DNA of 64,000 bases from Tomocerus qinae. Lineage: Eukaryota > Arthropoda > Collembola > Entomobryomorpha > Tomoceridae. The notes beneath the pieces are model-generated. The model was not told the origin of the DNA and made no database searches. It was given only the letters and a program-made list of their open reading frames with translations. The position numbers were made by a program, and so were the translations under genes. Position 1 is the stretch's first letter. Every line of letters begins with the position of its first letter. The DNA lies in assembly GCA_020055645.1 (NCBI GenBank), contig CM034549.1, positions 5,518,001 to 5,582,000 on the forward strand. Direction: 5' to 3'. Below are positions 23,570 to 34,338 of the stretch, piece after piece.

Positions 23570-24979
23570 ATGGACAAAAAAGATATTTGCAAACCCCATG
23601 GTACAAGAAAAATTACAGAAACCATAGAGATTTCAATTGAAACAGTAAGTCAAGTAATTTTACTAAATTATTTTATTGTAATATGCTAAGTGATAATGCA
23701 ATACTTAGGTTGTACTTTCTGCAATAATTAGTGACATATATTCAATTTATACATTATAATATTTAGAAATCGGTCATGGCAGCTGCAATTTCATTGAATT
23801 CGGACGAGTATTTAAAACTGGTCATGGAACTAATAAACAGAAGCCCGTTTGATGATCAACAGCTGCTGAAAGTAAAAAATCATGCACAAAACATTTTGAA
23901 AAGAAAGAGAAAATCTGAAGAAAAAGTGGAAAAGGCTGATGTAGGTATTGGGGTGAGTGAAATACTAAGGAGTGTACATTCGAGTGCCCCAACTCCGACT
24001 ATATCAAAGGCATCTCCAGCGTTTTCGGCAGTAAGTTTTATATTTATTTAATATAGTGGCTTATAATAAAAAACTGTTATTGAATAATAAATACAACAAT
24101 CGTACTCAATGTTTGTTTTTTATTAAAGGCTAATTTTATTTATCGAGCTGACTTAATTGTAAGCTGTGAAGAAGTGTACTTGGACATAGAAAACGTGACC
24201 GAAGCAAACTCCCACAAGTTCCTTCCAGGTTCAGTCGCCGTTGTCGACAAACATTGGCGATTAATATTTTGGGCTATTGTTAAGCACTCAACAAGTATTT
24301 GTAGATATAATACTGCCCTCACTGGTATTAATCAATCTAAGCTGGAATCAGGAATCAATTATGACATAGTAAGATTTAAATGATTTAATTTTTTTATTAA
24401 ATTAAAAGTGTTGAAATTAATGTTCGATGTTGATTTTAGGTGCAACAATTATTACAAGAATGTATTCGAAATAAAATTGTAATAGGATTTGCCATTAAAG
24501 ATGATCTTAAGACTGTGGGAATTAATCATCCACATTTTGAAGAGCTCCAGGATTTTTTCCGGGACAAAAGGAATACTGCAATATGCGTTGAGGATTTAGG
24601 AATACACTTTCTTGGAAAAAATATTCAAGAAAACCCAGACGGCATTCCCCACCATGACTGTATTCGTGATGCAAGAATTGCTGTTTTATGCCATAAGAAA
24701 AAACAGGCTTTTTTGAAGAAATTTCCTACAAAAACTCGTTTTGAATGTGATGATCTAGACAAATACCGTGAAGCGAAACCGCCTAGAAGAGAGTATCAGA
24801 AAATGATAAAATGGGAAGGTTGTTCCAAACATTGTGCATTGAGAGAGAAAATAGTGAAGGGAAAGAAAAAGCAAAAGTTATGCCGTAACATGATCGGTGG
24901 GTTCAATTTTATAAATCTTGATAACTTTGAATTTGGTGGTACGTCCACCTCAGAATGTCAAGAAGAGGATTGGGAATAA
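23570..24979 (+). CDS. Transposon-borne DEDDh 3'-5' exonuclease (ISG20/REXO4-like), 4 exons
   Basis: My model is join(23570..23644, 23767..24030, 24129..24368, 24440..24979), 372 aa; every intron is in phase 0. Residues 1-115 are Lys-rich and probably an unstructured or DNA-binding lead. The exonuclease domain covers about 122-285. ExoI has YLDIENV (Asp132, Glu134; LDCEMV in REXO4), ExoII has IGFAIKDDLKTVGI (Asp215, like GH..DLK), and ExoIII has HHDCIRDARIAV (His265, Asp270, the H-x4-D of the DEDDh class). All five catalytic residues are present. RNase T-family enzymes of this kind degrade RNA or single-stranded DNA from the 3' end. The tail is Lys/Cys-rich (CSKHCALREK...KLCRN). It sits inside the transposon and converges with the transposase; its role there is unknown. 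It could be a captured host gene. Confidence 0.8.
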
Positions 24980-25039
24980 CCGTTCGATTTACAGTGTTCA
25001 AAAAGTTGAATATACATTATTATGCAAGTTTATTCATAA

Positions 25040-25380
25040 ACAGTGATTATGTCAACCTTTTGGCCCTCGGATGAACGAAACATTGTACTCCACTCGCCAG
25101 TTTATATATATTACATTATATAAATAAAACTTGTATCAATCACTACATAGATTAACTAATTTGTAATAATGTATCACGTAATAATAATGATAATTATGAT
25201 GGCACTCGGATGAACGAAACATTGTGCTCCACTCCCCAGTTTATGTCTTTTACATTGTATAAATAAAACTTGTATCAATCACTACCTAAATCAATTAATT
25301 TTTAGTCATGTATCCCGTAATGACAATTATGATGGCACTCGGATGCACGAAACATTGTGCTCCACTCACCTCATTCATTT
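25040..25380. repeat. ~139-bp tandem repeat between the two convergent transposon genes
   Basis: Copies starting near 25062, 25202 and 25333 share ctcggatgaacgaaacattg, then ctccactc, a tttatat/ttacatt stretch, AATAAA and acttgtatcaatcactac; the third copy is partial. The plus-strand AATAAA in the repeats may serve as the exonuclease gene's polyadenylation signal. The block separates the 3' ends of the convergent genes. Confidence 0.75.
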
Positions 25381-25457
25381 CATGCATAATATCTTTGGTT
25401 ATAGCTGATTATTGCAAATACAAATTGAGATCGTATACCATACCTATAATGAAGAAA

Positions 25458-28136
25458 TTATTTGTTTTTGTTAGCAGTCTTTTTGTTTATAGCATCTTGG
25501 CGATACTTTGGCTGCCTAATTATCATATTTCGACTAGCTCGAGAATTAACTATTTCGGGGCCTAAATCTTCCTCATAAAATTTAAGAAACTTATGGTACA
25601 TATTAGCCCATTCGGCATCTGTAGCTGAATTTCTTTCAATTCGTTGAATAAAAGGCGGAAAGGGGACATGCAAGTTGTTTTCAATTTTGTATGAATATAC
25701 TACGAAATCACACCAATTTCGATTTGTTACATACAGTTGCATTACAATTTGTTTGTAGTAGGCATGTGTCTTTTTTAATGTTAGTTTGTTAGTTGCTTTG
25801 TCAAATACTAAATATGGCGATTTCATTTTTGATGGTGTTTCAGATGGATTATGTCCAATCATACTAATTGGACATTTTACCTCCACAATGCCATCGTGTC
25901 CCACTAATCCATCGGGCGACGCTGCTAGTACACCATTTTCTAAAGAAATAAACAGACCACATTCCGTTATTTTGTTTCCAGTTACCACTTCATACTGCCG
26001 TTTAGCCTCCCCTTCTGTAGAAACGCCGTGCCGAATAGCATCTAATGTTTGGATTTTCGGATCGGGTCTCAAAATTGCGTTAATAATAGACGTATTATTA
26101 GTACAGTCTTGAAGCCCAGCTAAACGGCCTGCTAAAGATGCTGTTATTCTATGCCGTCTAAAATAATGCCATTGATGATTAGACGATTGTCCTATCGTCT
26201 TTTTTTCAATATCATCCCTCGTATTACCATCTACTTGTAAGCTACTGATCTTTAATTTTACTTTCTCTTTAATTTCATCTTCCGTTAGCATGTCTTCGTC
26301 CGCAGGATTTTTACCATAATCTACATCCCCATATTCCATGTTTCCATTCCTAGGCACTGGAAAATGTAATTTAGTCCGCTTTAGGCTGGCCTTTTTTAGT
26401 CGCATTGATATTTGTTCTGAACGTTTCCACACAGCACATGGGCTCTTCTTCTCAATGGTTCGAATCACATTCGTAAAAAAACTAGCTTTGTTAGTGTATG
26501 CTAATCCAGCAGCGGTAACCCTTTCGTTATACCCTCCTCTTTGGTATACGTTTAAACGTTTTCCTAACAAATATTTCGAGCAGTTGCTCATAAATCTTTC
26601 TGCGCGGTTACTAGTAACATTTGAGATTATTCTGGGAGAAATTTGCGCAATTCGAGTTGTTACTTCAGATAAGTCTTCCAACATCAGGGTTTTAGAAAGA
26701 ATAGGTACTTCATTTTTTTCTTGTTTTCTTTCTTCTGAGCAGTAGTTGTCACTACATTTTGAATGGTCCCCAAATATGTGAAATGGAATATTTCGAATGT
26801 TCTCAGCCAAATGTTTTACTTTGTCAGTGCTGTCTTGACGACTGTGAAACTGAACAGCATATCTTAATGCGATTCCAAATCTGTTAATTTTCTTTCTAAT
26901 AAGAAGATGCTCTTTTCCACCATAGCGCTTAGTATTGTTTGCAATTTCTCTTACTGCTTTATTGAATCGTTTGACTGCATGGTTGACGCACTCAGTTTTT
27001 TCTATCCGGATATCTCCATAGTTCACCTGTAAAACGATATAGCAATAATTAGCAACTTAAAAAGTACTTAGTCTAAATTTGGGGTGAGTGAAACAAACAG
27101 ATGTTTGTATTCGAGTGCCCTTATAAATCTACGTTTAATTTTAATATTATAAATAGAAGTTTGTTAGAGGATTTACCTTTGACAAAAGATTCACGTACAC
27201 TGATGAATCGCCATCACCTACAAAGTTTTTATAAACAAGGCCGTGAGTGTCGATGCTTGAATTAAATCCTTCAACTAAAATATCTGACTCCATACTGCTA
27301 GAACTTTGATTGTTTTTCCAATTTTTAAAACAGACGTGCTTCTTAAATTCTCTATTTTCGTTTAGCTTGCATATAGTACAATATCTGTTCCGGACGCCTA
27401 AAAACAGAATCTTTTTCGAATAGTGGCCAACAATTACTGCACATCCAGAGTTTGAGTTAAATGAGTGGCCGTATGATCTCTTACCCCAGCCACCATCAAC
27501 GTAGACCGTAGTGTATGGATATTGAATGCCATTTACAACGACAAAATTTTTGTTTTCAATTGCTAGTTTCCTTTCAAGTATGCCGTTTTCTTTTATTTCA
27601 TTGTGCAATGCTTTGGTCCATTTCAAAGCAGTGGCATCTTTGTGATTTTGAAACGTTTTATGACTTGGAAAATGACACTCCAAAACTTGAAACAGATTTC
27701 TGCTACCTTGATAACTTGAAGCTCCTGCTAATGTTCCCCAAGCTAATGCTTCATTTACACCCAGGGCACAATTTGAATCTGAATCCGCATCTTTTGTCCA
27801 GCCACAATGTTGACATTGAATTGAAAAAATGGACCGCATTCCCAATAGTTTTTCGTTATTAATGTGTATAGCTCCCTCAGGACATGCTTTACCATGATCC
27901 ATTGACAGCTTCATAAAGTTTTCTAGAGATGAAATAGACATCAGTCGTCTTCCCTTTGCTCTTATGTCTATTGGTTTGGATGGAGCCTGGATCGCTGGAT
28001 GATTTTGGGGTGCTAGATTTTCCGCCGGTATTTGTTGCAAAGTATTTTTTTGTACTCGATTTTTGGCCACATTATTTTGTTTTAGTTTCCAAGGGGGCTT
28101 TCTTTTACGGCTGTTGACATTTCTGTATTTGGCCAT
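25458..28136 (-). CDS. Mutator-like (Kolobok-type) transposase fused to a YqaJ recombination nuclease
   Basis: My model is complement(25458..27026, 27177..28136), 842 aa. A 150-nt intron (AAAG|gtaaat ... tttacag|GTG) joins SSVYVNLLSK to VNYGDIR in frame. The basic N-terminus starts MAKYRNVNSRKRKPPW. Residues ~70-420 form the Mutator-like transposase domain seen in many arthropod proteins: CQHCGW, YVDGGWGKRSYG (Asp214), CTIC...HVC zinc-binding cysteines, SMESD (Glu283), FVGDGDSSVY (Asp308/310) and CVNH (the C-x2-H motif of this transposase group). Residues ~600-830 form a YqaJ-type PD-(D/E)XK nuclease: HQWHYFRRHRITAS, TEGEAKRQYE, ASPDG (Asp692) and EVKCP (Glu702, Lys704). YqaJ enzymes are lambda-exonuclease-like. 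An ATG at 28211 upstream in frame would add 25 residues; I prefer 28136. No stop or frameshift is seen. Confidence 0.85.
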
Positions 28137-29555
28137 TCTAAAATACACAAAAAGCTCAAACTGTTTTATTGCATGGCACCACCCGACGAAGATGGAATTG
28201 AAAGCACTCAAGTTTTTGAGGAAGCTTACCTCGTCACCTGTGTCTCGGCTTCCAAAAGTCAGTGCTAGTCACTAAAATAAAGTCAAACCACTCGGATGTA
28301 TTTTACTCATTACTCCTCTCGGTTTTCCATATACGGAAACTCATCTTTTCACCTATATAATAAAGCCAAATGCTGTTACTTTTTTATGATTAGGAATGCT
28401 GTAAACTGTTCAGTATGTCATTTGTCAATGATTACATAATATTTTAATGCATTTTTGCTCCTAATGAGGATTGAATTTTTTTAAAAAAAATTACTATCAA
28501 CCATTACCTAATCAGTTGCAGCTTTGTAGTTGAGTTTACAGTGTTATACAGCTAAAACGACTAGGTCAGGTCAAATCACTCGGATGTATTTTACTTACTA
28601 CTCCTCTCGATTTGTTTCCACTCCAAGTACTAATTGTTCACCTGCCACCTGTGTAATTAGAGTCAATTTATTGTCACTATTAATTTCTTAGTTTTTCATT
28701 TAGTAACACCTGATGAGTAATACTCATATTCGTAGTGCTGTAATAATTACAGCACAGCGGATAATGATCAGTAACAATTATTTTCACTTGTCAATTATTT
28801 AAACACATGCTAATTTTTGGGCAACAATAAATGTATAAAATTAAATTGGGAATGCTTACCTAGTCTCGGTTTTCTACCATCTTGCTTCGTATATAGTGTC
28901 AAAAGTTCAACGACTGAAGGCAAAATCGGATTCCAAAAAATTGAAGTCGAAAATGCAATATACTAATCAATTATTTTGAAGTCACAATTTGCATTTTTTT
29001 GTAGTTGCGAGTGAAAATTGTGAGTAAATGTGATAAAATCAACAGTCTTATAGGAATGAACGTGCCTTGAAGAATGCATACGAATGAAATGCTGATGCTG
29101 TTTGGTTGTCTGTGAGAGTATACAGTAACACACATGACTAAGATACTCTGTCGTTCTTTGCTGTTTTAAAGTTTACTTGGAATTCAAACTTTTATTTTGC
29201 ATCATTTTACGCATAACTCATAAATGGATAAACTAAAAAATATGGGATTTTTTCTAGAGATTCATCCTATGACCAGGAGGGTCACAAGTCTCAGACTTTA
29301 CCAAAATTAATTTTATTTACCCTGTTATCCATTTCTAAAAGCATCCCGCCAAAAAATAAAAAATAATTTTTTTCAAATCCGCTCCTACGACTTTGAGAGG
29401 TCAAAATTGTAAAATGTAAGAAACTTGAGACCCTCCTGGATAGTGTCTCGTCATTTTAAGACCTCACACGCCTAGATTGAGGCAAAATTAATCGAGTTAT
29501 TCATAAAATGACGGAGTAGGAAAAGACATGTAAAATCATGAGGGTTTCCCCCACC
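28137..29555. other. Long noncoding 5' end of the transposon
   Basis: About 1.4 kb upstream of the transposase start. It holds two copies of an actcggatgtattttact block (near 28290 and 28577) that share the CACTCGG core with the repeats between the genes. Probably promoter and transposase-binding region; no other gene is visible. Confidence 0.45.
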
Positions 29556-29874
29556 TTAACACCATGTGATTCCAGTCTTTGGGGAATCGTCAAGGATAAT
29601 GTTCTTGCCTAAAAGCCAACAACATTGTTACAACTACGAGAATGCATCGTTACGGAAATGGGAAATAAGTCAGAAAAATCGTAAAAAACAGGTCGGTCAG
29701 TCCTGGGGCGATTACGCCGGTGCCTGGAGATGGAAGGTCTTCAAATTCAGAAATCTCACTAAAAAACGTATGCTTTTTCACATGGTGTGCATATCATTGC
29801 AATACACTTAAGCGCCCGGTATACGATTTGAAAAATTCAAAAGACTATCAAAATACATGCAAATCATTTTTTAA

Positions 29875-30185
29875 ATTTCGATCAATATCTACCAAAGTTC
29901 TACTCCGATTTTAAAATACAGTACATGGTTAAAATCAGAAACGTATTCCCTTCAAGTTATATAAAAAAAACAAATATTCTTAGTTATATCCGTTAAAAAT
30001 GGTTAAACTTTTTTGTCGAATTTTGCCATAATTTCACAACTTAATATTAACAAAATACATAATTAGCTCGTGTAATGCTAATTTTATTTATATAACTGGA
30101 AGGGAATACGTTTCTAATTTCAACCGTGTACTGCATTATAAAATCGGAGTAGAACTTTGGTAGATATTGATCGAAATGCAAAGCA
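29875..30185. repeat. Inverted repeat with ~95-bp arms
   Basis: Left arm 29875-29965 (atttcgatcaatatctacca ... cgtattcccttc) is matched by right arm 30085-30180 (gaagggaatacg ... tggtagatattgatcgaaat). No coding capacity. It lies within the outer mariner composite. Confidence 0.7.
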
Positions 30186-30832
30186 AGTTTACGCAAAAAT
30201 GGAAAGTTGGAAATGGCACATAATTGACCGGATGCATAGGTCATAGAACACCCGACCGATTGAAGTGATAAGATAAGATCAATAGAATCAAGAATCTTTG
30301 ATGGGCGTGGTATCCTTTGGCTTCTTTTCTGCTTTATCAGGAGAGTTGAGCTAGACACCCGAATTAATATCTATAGGGGACGTTTTTTGCCCATTAACCG
30401 ATTGTTGGCAATTACAACTGGTACGATTTGTCCCTTATAAGTATTCGCGCAAAGGGCCTAGTTGAACCCTTCTGATAAAGCTGTTGACATTTCTTGACAA
30501 GATTCCTCTATATGGTAGGAGGTTAGTCGGGAGTTTGGTATTTGCAAATTCACTTTTTTCACCTCTATATTTCCCTGCCTGTAATCACCATGGTAGTTAG
30601 TAATGCCAGTCCCAAGGTAAGTAAAATTTTAGATTGAAGGGGACGCGACATAAGGTTATTTCATGTTCCCCGTTACCAAGGACAACGGAAACCAGGTAAC
30701 TGCAGGGGTCAAAGGGGAATGTCGCCTCTTATGTGGTTGCAAAAAAGTCAAGTTTTTCGAGTATGAAATTACCTTATGCCATATCACTTATCACCTTGAC
30801 AATCTAAAATTTTACGTACCTTGGCCAGTCCT

Positions 30833-32682
30833 CAGGGCCGGTGAGGTTTTTATGATGCCCGGGCAAACGCTATTTTGATGCCCCCTTTAACTTTAATGTG
30901 ACTTCATATTTTAAGACCAGGAAATATTTTTGTTGCACAAACGTATGTTAAAATAGGGTAGAAATGGAAAGCCAATTTTAAAGTTGCACTTTTAAAACAT
31001 TAAATCGCTTATGTTTGAGACGGTCAGGGTTAACATTGTTTGGGTTGAGACCGTTTGTGTTGAGATGGTTTGAGTTGAGACGGTTTGGGTTGAGACCGTT
31101 TGTGTTGAGATGGTTTGAGTTGAGACGGTTTGGGTTGAGACGGTTTGGGTTGAGGAGGTTTGAGTTTGGGTTGAGAAGGTTTGGGTTGAGAAGGTTTAGG
31201 TTGAGACGGTTTGGGTTGAGAAGATTTAGGTTAAGACTGTTTGGGTTGAGAAGATTCAGGTTGAGACGGTTTGGGTTGAGACGGTTTGGGTTGAGACGGT
31301 TTCCGTTGAGAAGGTTTCCGTTGAGAAGGTTTGGGTTGAGACTGTTTGGGGCTTGGGTTGAGGCTGTTTAGGCTGGGACTATTTTGGTTAAGACTGTTTG
31401 GGTTGAGAATAATTGGGTTCATACTGTTTAGTTTGAGACTGTTTGGGTTCAGACTGTTTGGGTTCATTCAGACTGTTTGGGTTGAGACGGTTTGGGTTGT
31501 GGCTGTTTGGTTAAGACTGTTTGGGTGAATACTGTTTGGGTGAATACTGTTTGGGTTGAGACTGTTTGGGTCGGGATTGTTTGGGTTTAAATTGTTTGGG
31601 ATGAGACGGTTTGGGATGAGACTTTTTAGTTGAGACCAGTTTTATTTCACATGGTTTGGGTTGACAAGGTTTGGATTGGAAGGAAAAAGTTTGAAAGGGG
31701 TTTCGGTTGAGACGGTTTGGGAGGAAAATGAAATCAATTTTGTTTTTAATTAAATCATACCTTATTGAAACATGCAATGCCAAATACATTGTTCTATATT
31801 TCGGTTCCAATTGTAATTAGTTATTTTTTGCGATGTCTAACAAGCTATTGCACGACTTGGTACGATGAATAGAACTAAATTTACATTAATTTTCAATTAC
31901 TATTTCTTTTAAATACTATTTCTATAATCTAACCTAACCGTTGAGTTTTCGTAGTGTTTTAGTAGTGTCTGAAAACCTGCAGGCTTTCAATCGAGCTATT
32001 GCACGACTTGGTACGATGAATCGTTACATCCATTTTTAATTATTTTAAGTTTTTAAATCATATTACTTATTAGGGGAAGGCTACAACTAATTTAGTGGTG
32101 TTTGTGGACATGTCAGATTTCAGTCTAGCTATTGCGTTAATTTATAAAGAAAAAAGAACGGAAGTTACGTCGATTTTTGGTTATTTTCATTTTTCATACG
32201 CTTCTCCTAACAGGAGAAGATTACTATAACCTGTTCAGCAATGTGACAAATCATGCCAGCTGTCGAACACACTTTTACACGTCGTTTTATGATAACCAGA
32301 ACCAAAGTTACGTCGATTTTTAGTAAAATTTGATCTTTAAACCCCTCCGCTAGTTTACTCCGCTCGAAAGCTATATCGTGAACAGGGATTAACGAGCGGA
32401 CAGACAGACAACAGAAATAGTATTCGCATAAAGAGAAAAAAACTTATCTGAATAATGATCATTGTTAGAAACAAGTTGAAATCGGATTGTGGCATTGATG
32501 TTAAAACGGAAATAAACTAATTAGTGTTTGTTCTCGAGAAATAATTTGTTATATTTTCTTTGGAATACTAATGAATATTTCATATGGGCGGAAAAAAATT
32601 ATTTTTTCGTTCATTTTGCTGCCCCCTTCAGCTTGATGCCCGGTGCCGTCGCCCCGGTCGCACCCCCAATTCCCCGGCCCTG
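30833..32682. mobile_element. Non-autonomous hAT element, 1.85 kb, perfect 8-bp target duplication CCAGTCCT
   Basis: The left end is CAGGGCCGGTGAGG and the right end is CCCCGGCCCTG, flanked by identical CCAGTCCT at 30825-30832 and 32683-32690. It carries no transposase but contains a large 15-bp minisatellite. The perfect duplication suggests recent insertion. Confidence 0.82.
31018..31700. repeat. 15-bp minisatellite GGTTTGGGTTGAGAC inside the hAT element
   Basis: A 15-bp unit, GGTTTGGGTTGAGAC, with variants (aggtttg, ctgtttg, agatttagg) is repeated about 40 times. Because 15 is divisible by three, the array leaves long open frames on both strands (RFGLR repeats on plus, PKPSQ repeats on minus) that are not genes. 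Confidence 0.9.
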
Positions 32683-33400
32683 CCAGTCCTTCATCCTGTC
32701 CAAGCAGTGGAGGACAAATTATAGGATTTGTCCTCCAGAGGGGAAAAAGTAAATTTGTAAATTGCAAACTCCCACACTGACTAACCTCCTACTACAGAGG
32801 TACAGTTTCTGTAGAAACCTTGATTCCTTGATTAGAATGACAAAATATGATTCATTTATTTTGCTTACGACTGTGAACTTATGGTACTTATTTTTTAATA
32901 TAGTACGTCTAGTACTTATTGAAATTATTTTTTAAAAGGTTATCTGAAAGGATTGACCATGGGAGGTCAAAGGGCATCATGTTGTAACTAGTCTGGGTAT
33001 CCATGGAAATCAAAATACAAATTTTGAAACCTGTCAGAAATCTTAACATGAATAGCCTAAAAAATTTCTCAATAAAAAAGAACTATAATGCCATTTCATT
33101 AGATTTGTATTTTCAACTGCAAATATAAAGATTATCTCCCCTCATTTTATTTGGTTTTTGAAAATCATCGAGTGTCGTGTAAAATGCCCAATGATTTTCA
33201 TAAACCAGGGGTAGTTTGAACCAGTTTGAAGATGCGGGTTTCGGCTAACATTAGGAACCTACTTTGTTTTTCGAAATTCGAAACATTTTTCATGATTGTC
33301 AGAGGAACCGGGCCCTTAACCGATCGTCAGTTATTTAAGGTCAAAGTTCATGTATACATCATTCTGCGCCACCCTGTATAATATTATCAAGGTATTAGAC

Positions 33401-33722
33401 CAAGAAGCATAAACTGTAATCATAGCGCTAAGGAGAGTCCAGTAGCAAATTTTGCTATTTAGATTTCTGAAGATTTATAAGGGATTTTTTCTGAGAAAAG
33501 TCCCTTATCTCTACCTTTGCTATAATGCTTCAACACTGATTATCCCACCCCACCAGCATCCAAGTAATCGTTCTGCATTTATTCGGTTTCCAACCACATA
33601 GCAACCACACAAAGTTGGATATTTGGGGATAAAATTAGTGAAACATGTCTCTTATAAACTTTCAAAATCCCTTACGGGAAGTTCTCTATTGGACCCTCCT
33701 AATACAGTTTATGCTTCTTGGG
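33401..33722. mobile_element. MITE with AAGAAGCATAAACTGTA ends
   Basis: caagaagcataaactgta at the left is matched by tacagtttatgcttcttg at the right with similar neighbouring bases (gagtcc / ggaccctc). It is about 320 bp, has no coding capacity, and abuts the outer mariner end. Confidence 0.65.
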
Positions 33723-34171
33723 AGTGACCATTCACGTTTATACCACTTTTTCCTTATCCTAGTTCTTTCCTTCTCTATCATTTTGGGGCGGGGGCAATAA
33801 CAAAAATTTTTTGCTTGTGTATAGCATTTCTTGTATATTTATTAATTTTTAATCGTAAAAAGTTTAAGAGTATACACGATTTTCACAAGCAGTACAATAT
33901 CGGAATCAGTACCGTATTTAGAAGTCGATTTCGGAGGGGGCAATGATATCATAGAACATTATATATTAGGCATAATCGCGCGAAGCGCGAAAAATTTTGA
34001 CTTATTTTGTCTAAAATGAGTCAAAAATAGCCTAAAAATCACATTAAAACGCGCGAAGCGCGAAATTTTTCTTGTATTTCGGGGGGGGGGGGGGCATTTG
34101 CCCCCAATGCCCCCCCTCAATACAGCCTTGATCGGAATCCCATAGTCCCATCATTCCTATGTTCATTCCAG

Positions 34172-34338
34172 GCACGTATCCAGGAATTTGACCAAGGGGG
34201 GCACACCAAAATATATTGATAAAACGCAGACATATTCGCGCGAAGCGCGAAAATTGTTTGGATTTTTAACCTTTTTTGGCAAAAAAATGGCCTTTTTCTG
34301 GACACTTAGGGGGGCCCGGCCCCCCTCTGGATACGTGC
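34172..34338. mobile_element. Short copy of the CACGTATCCAG element
   Basis: gcacgtatccag at 34172-34183 is matched by ctggatacgtgc at about 34327-34338. It shares ends with the larger copy at 17197-17517, and contains the phrase ggatttttaaccttttttg also seen there. Confidence 0.6.

Larger units (their letters stand above)
23339..29555. mobile_element. Kolobok-like DNA transposon, 6217 bp, TTAA target duplication, two convergent genes
   Basis: Ends are GGTGGGGGACACCC (left) and GGTGGGGGAAACCC (right, reverse complement), 14-bp terminal repeats with one mismatch, flanked by TTAA at 23335-23338 and 29556-29559. The exact insertion point is shown by the interrupted mariner reading frame. It carries a plus-strand exonuclease gene (23570-24979) and a minus-strand transposase-YqaJ gene (25458-28136) that converge on a ~480-bp spacer. 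Both frames are intact with good splice sites, so the element could be young and autonomous. The TTAA site and transposase type point to Kolobok; the superfamily call is inference from known features of that group. Confidence 0.82.
23160..29640 (+). pseudogene. Mariner-type transposase relic split by a 6.2-kb TTAA transposon
   Basis: The plus strand reads QNGTPAYF near 23213, then DRWIGREGPVSWPP, and stops at 23338. The protein resumes at 29560 with TPCDSSLWGIVKDNV. Removing 23339-29555 and one TTAA copy gives the unbroken motif RSPDLTPCDSSLWG across the join. The relic also has a 1-base shift just before the insertion and further stops, so it was already dead or has decayed since. Confidence 0.8.
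30503..32803. mobile_element. Foldback element with a hAT element nested inside it
   Basis: GTAGGAGGTTAGTC near 30521-30536 with the following gggagtttg is matched inverted near 32773-32797 (caaactcccacactgacta). An inner inverted pair, ccaaggtaagtaaaattttag near 30612 against ctaaaattttacgtaccttgg near 30804, is also present. The body was split by the hAT element 30833-32682. The inner arm sequence recurs near 62050-62095. Confidence 0.6.
22740..33376. mobile_element. Composite mariner-like element, 10.6 kb, bounded by 29-bp terminal repeats, with nested insertions
   Basis: GGGTGGCGCAGAATGATGTA at 22741 continues to 29 identical bases (to 22769) and is matched inverted ending at 33375. TA dinucleotides flank both ends (22738-22739 and 33377-33378), the Tc1/mariner target site. 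Just inside the left end, minus-strand sequence 22741-22960 encodes a mariner transposase C-terminal piece (QDGTPAHF; PPRSPDVTPCDF). A second, plus-strand copy at about 23160-23334 faces it and continues at 29560 after a 6.2-kb insertion. Other insertions sit at 29870-30180 and 30503-32803. Whether the two outer ends belonged to one founding element or came together by chance is inference. Confidence 0.6.

Noticed and set aside
26338-26745. 135-aa plus-strand frame inside the transposase gene
   Set aside because: Antisense shadow of the YqaJ-transposase coding exon.
31015-31810. Long RFGLR-repeat (plus) and PKPSQ-repeat (minus) frames
   Set aside because: Both follow from the 15-bp minisatellite inside the hAT element, whose period is a multiple of three.
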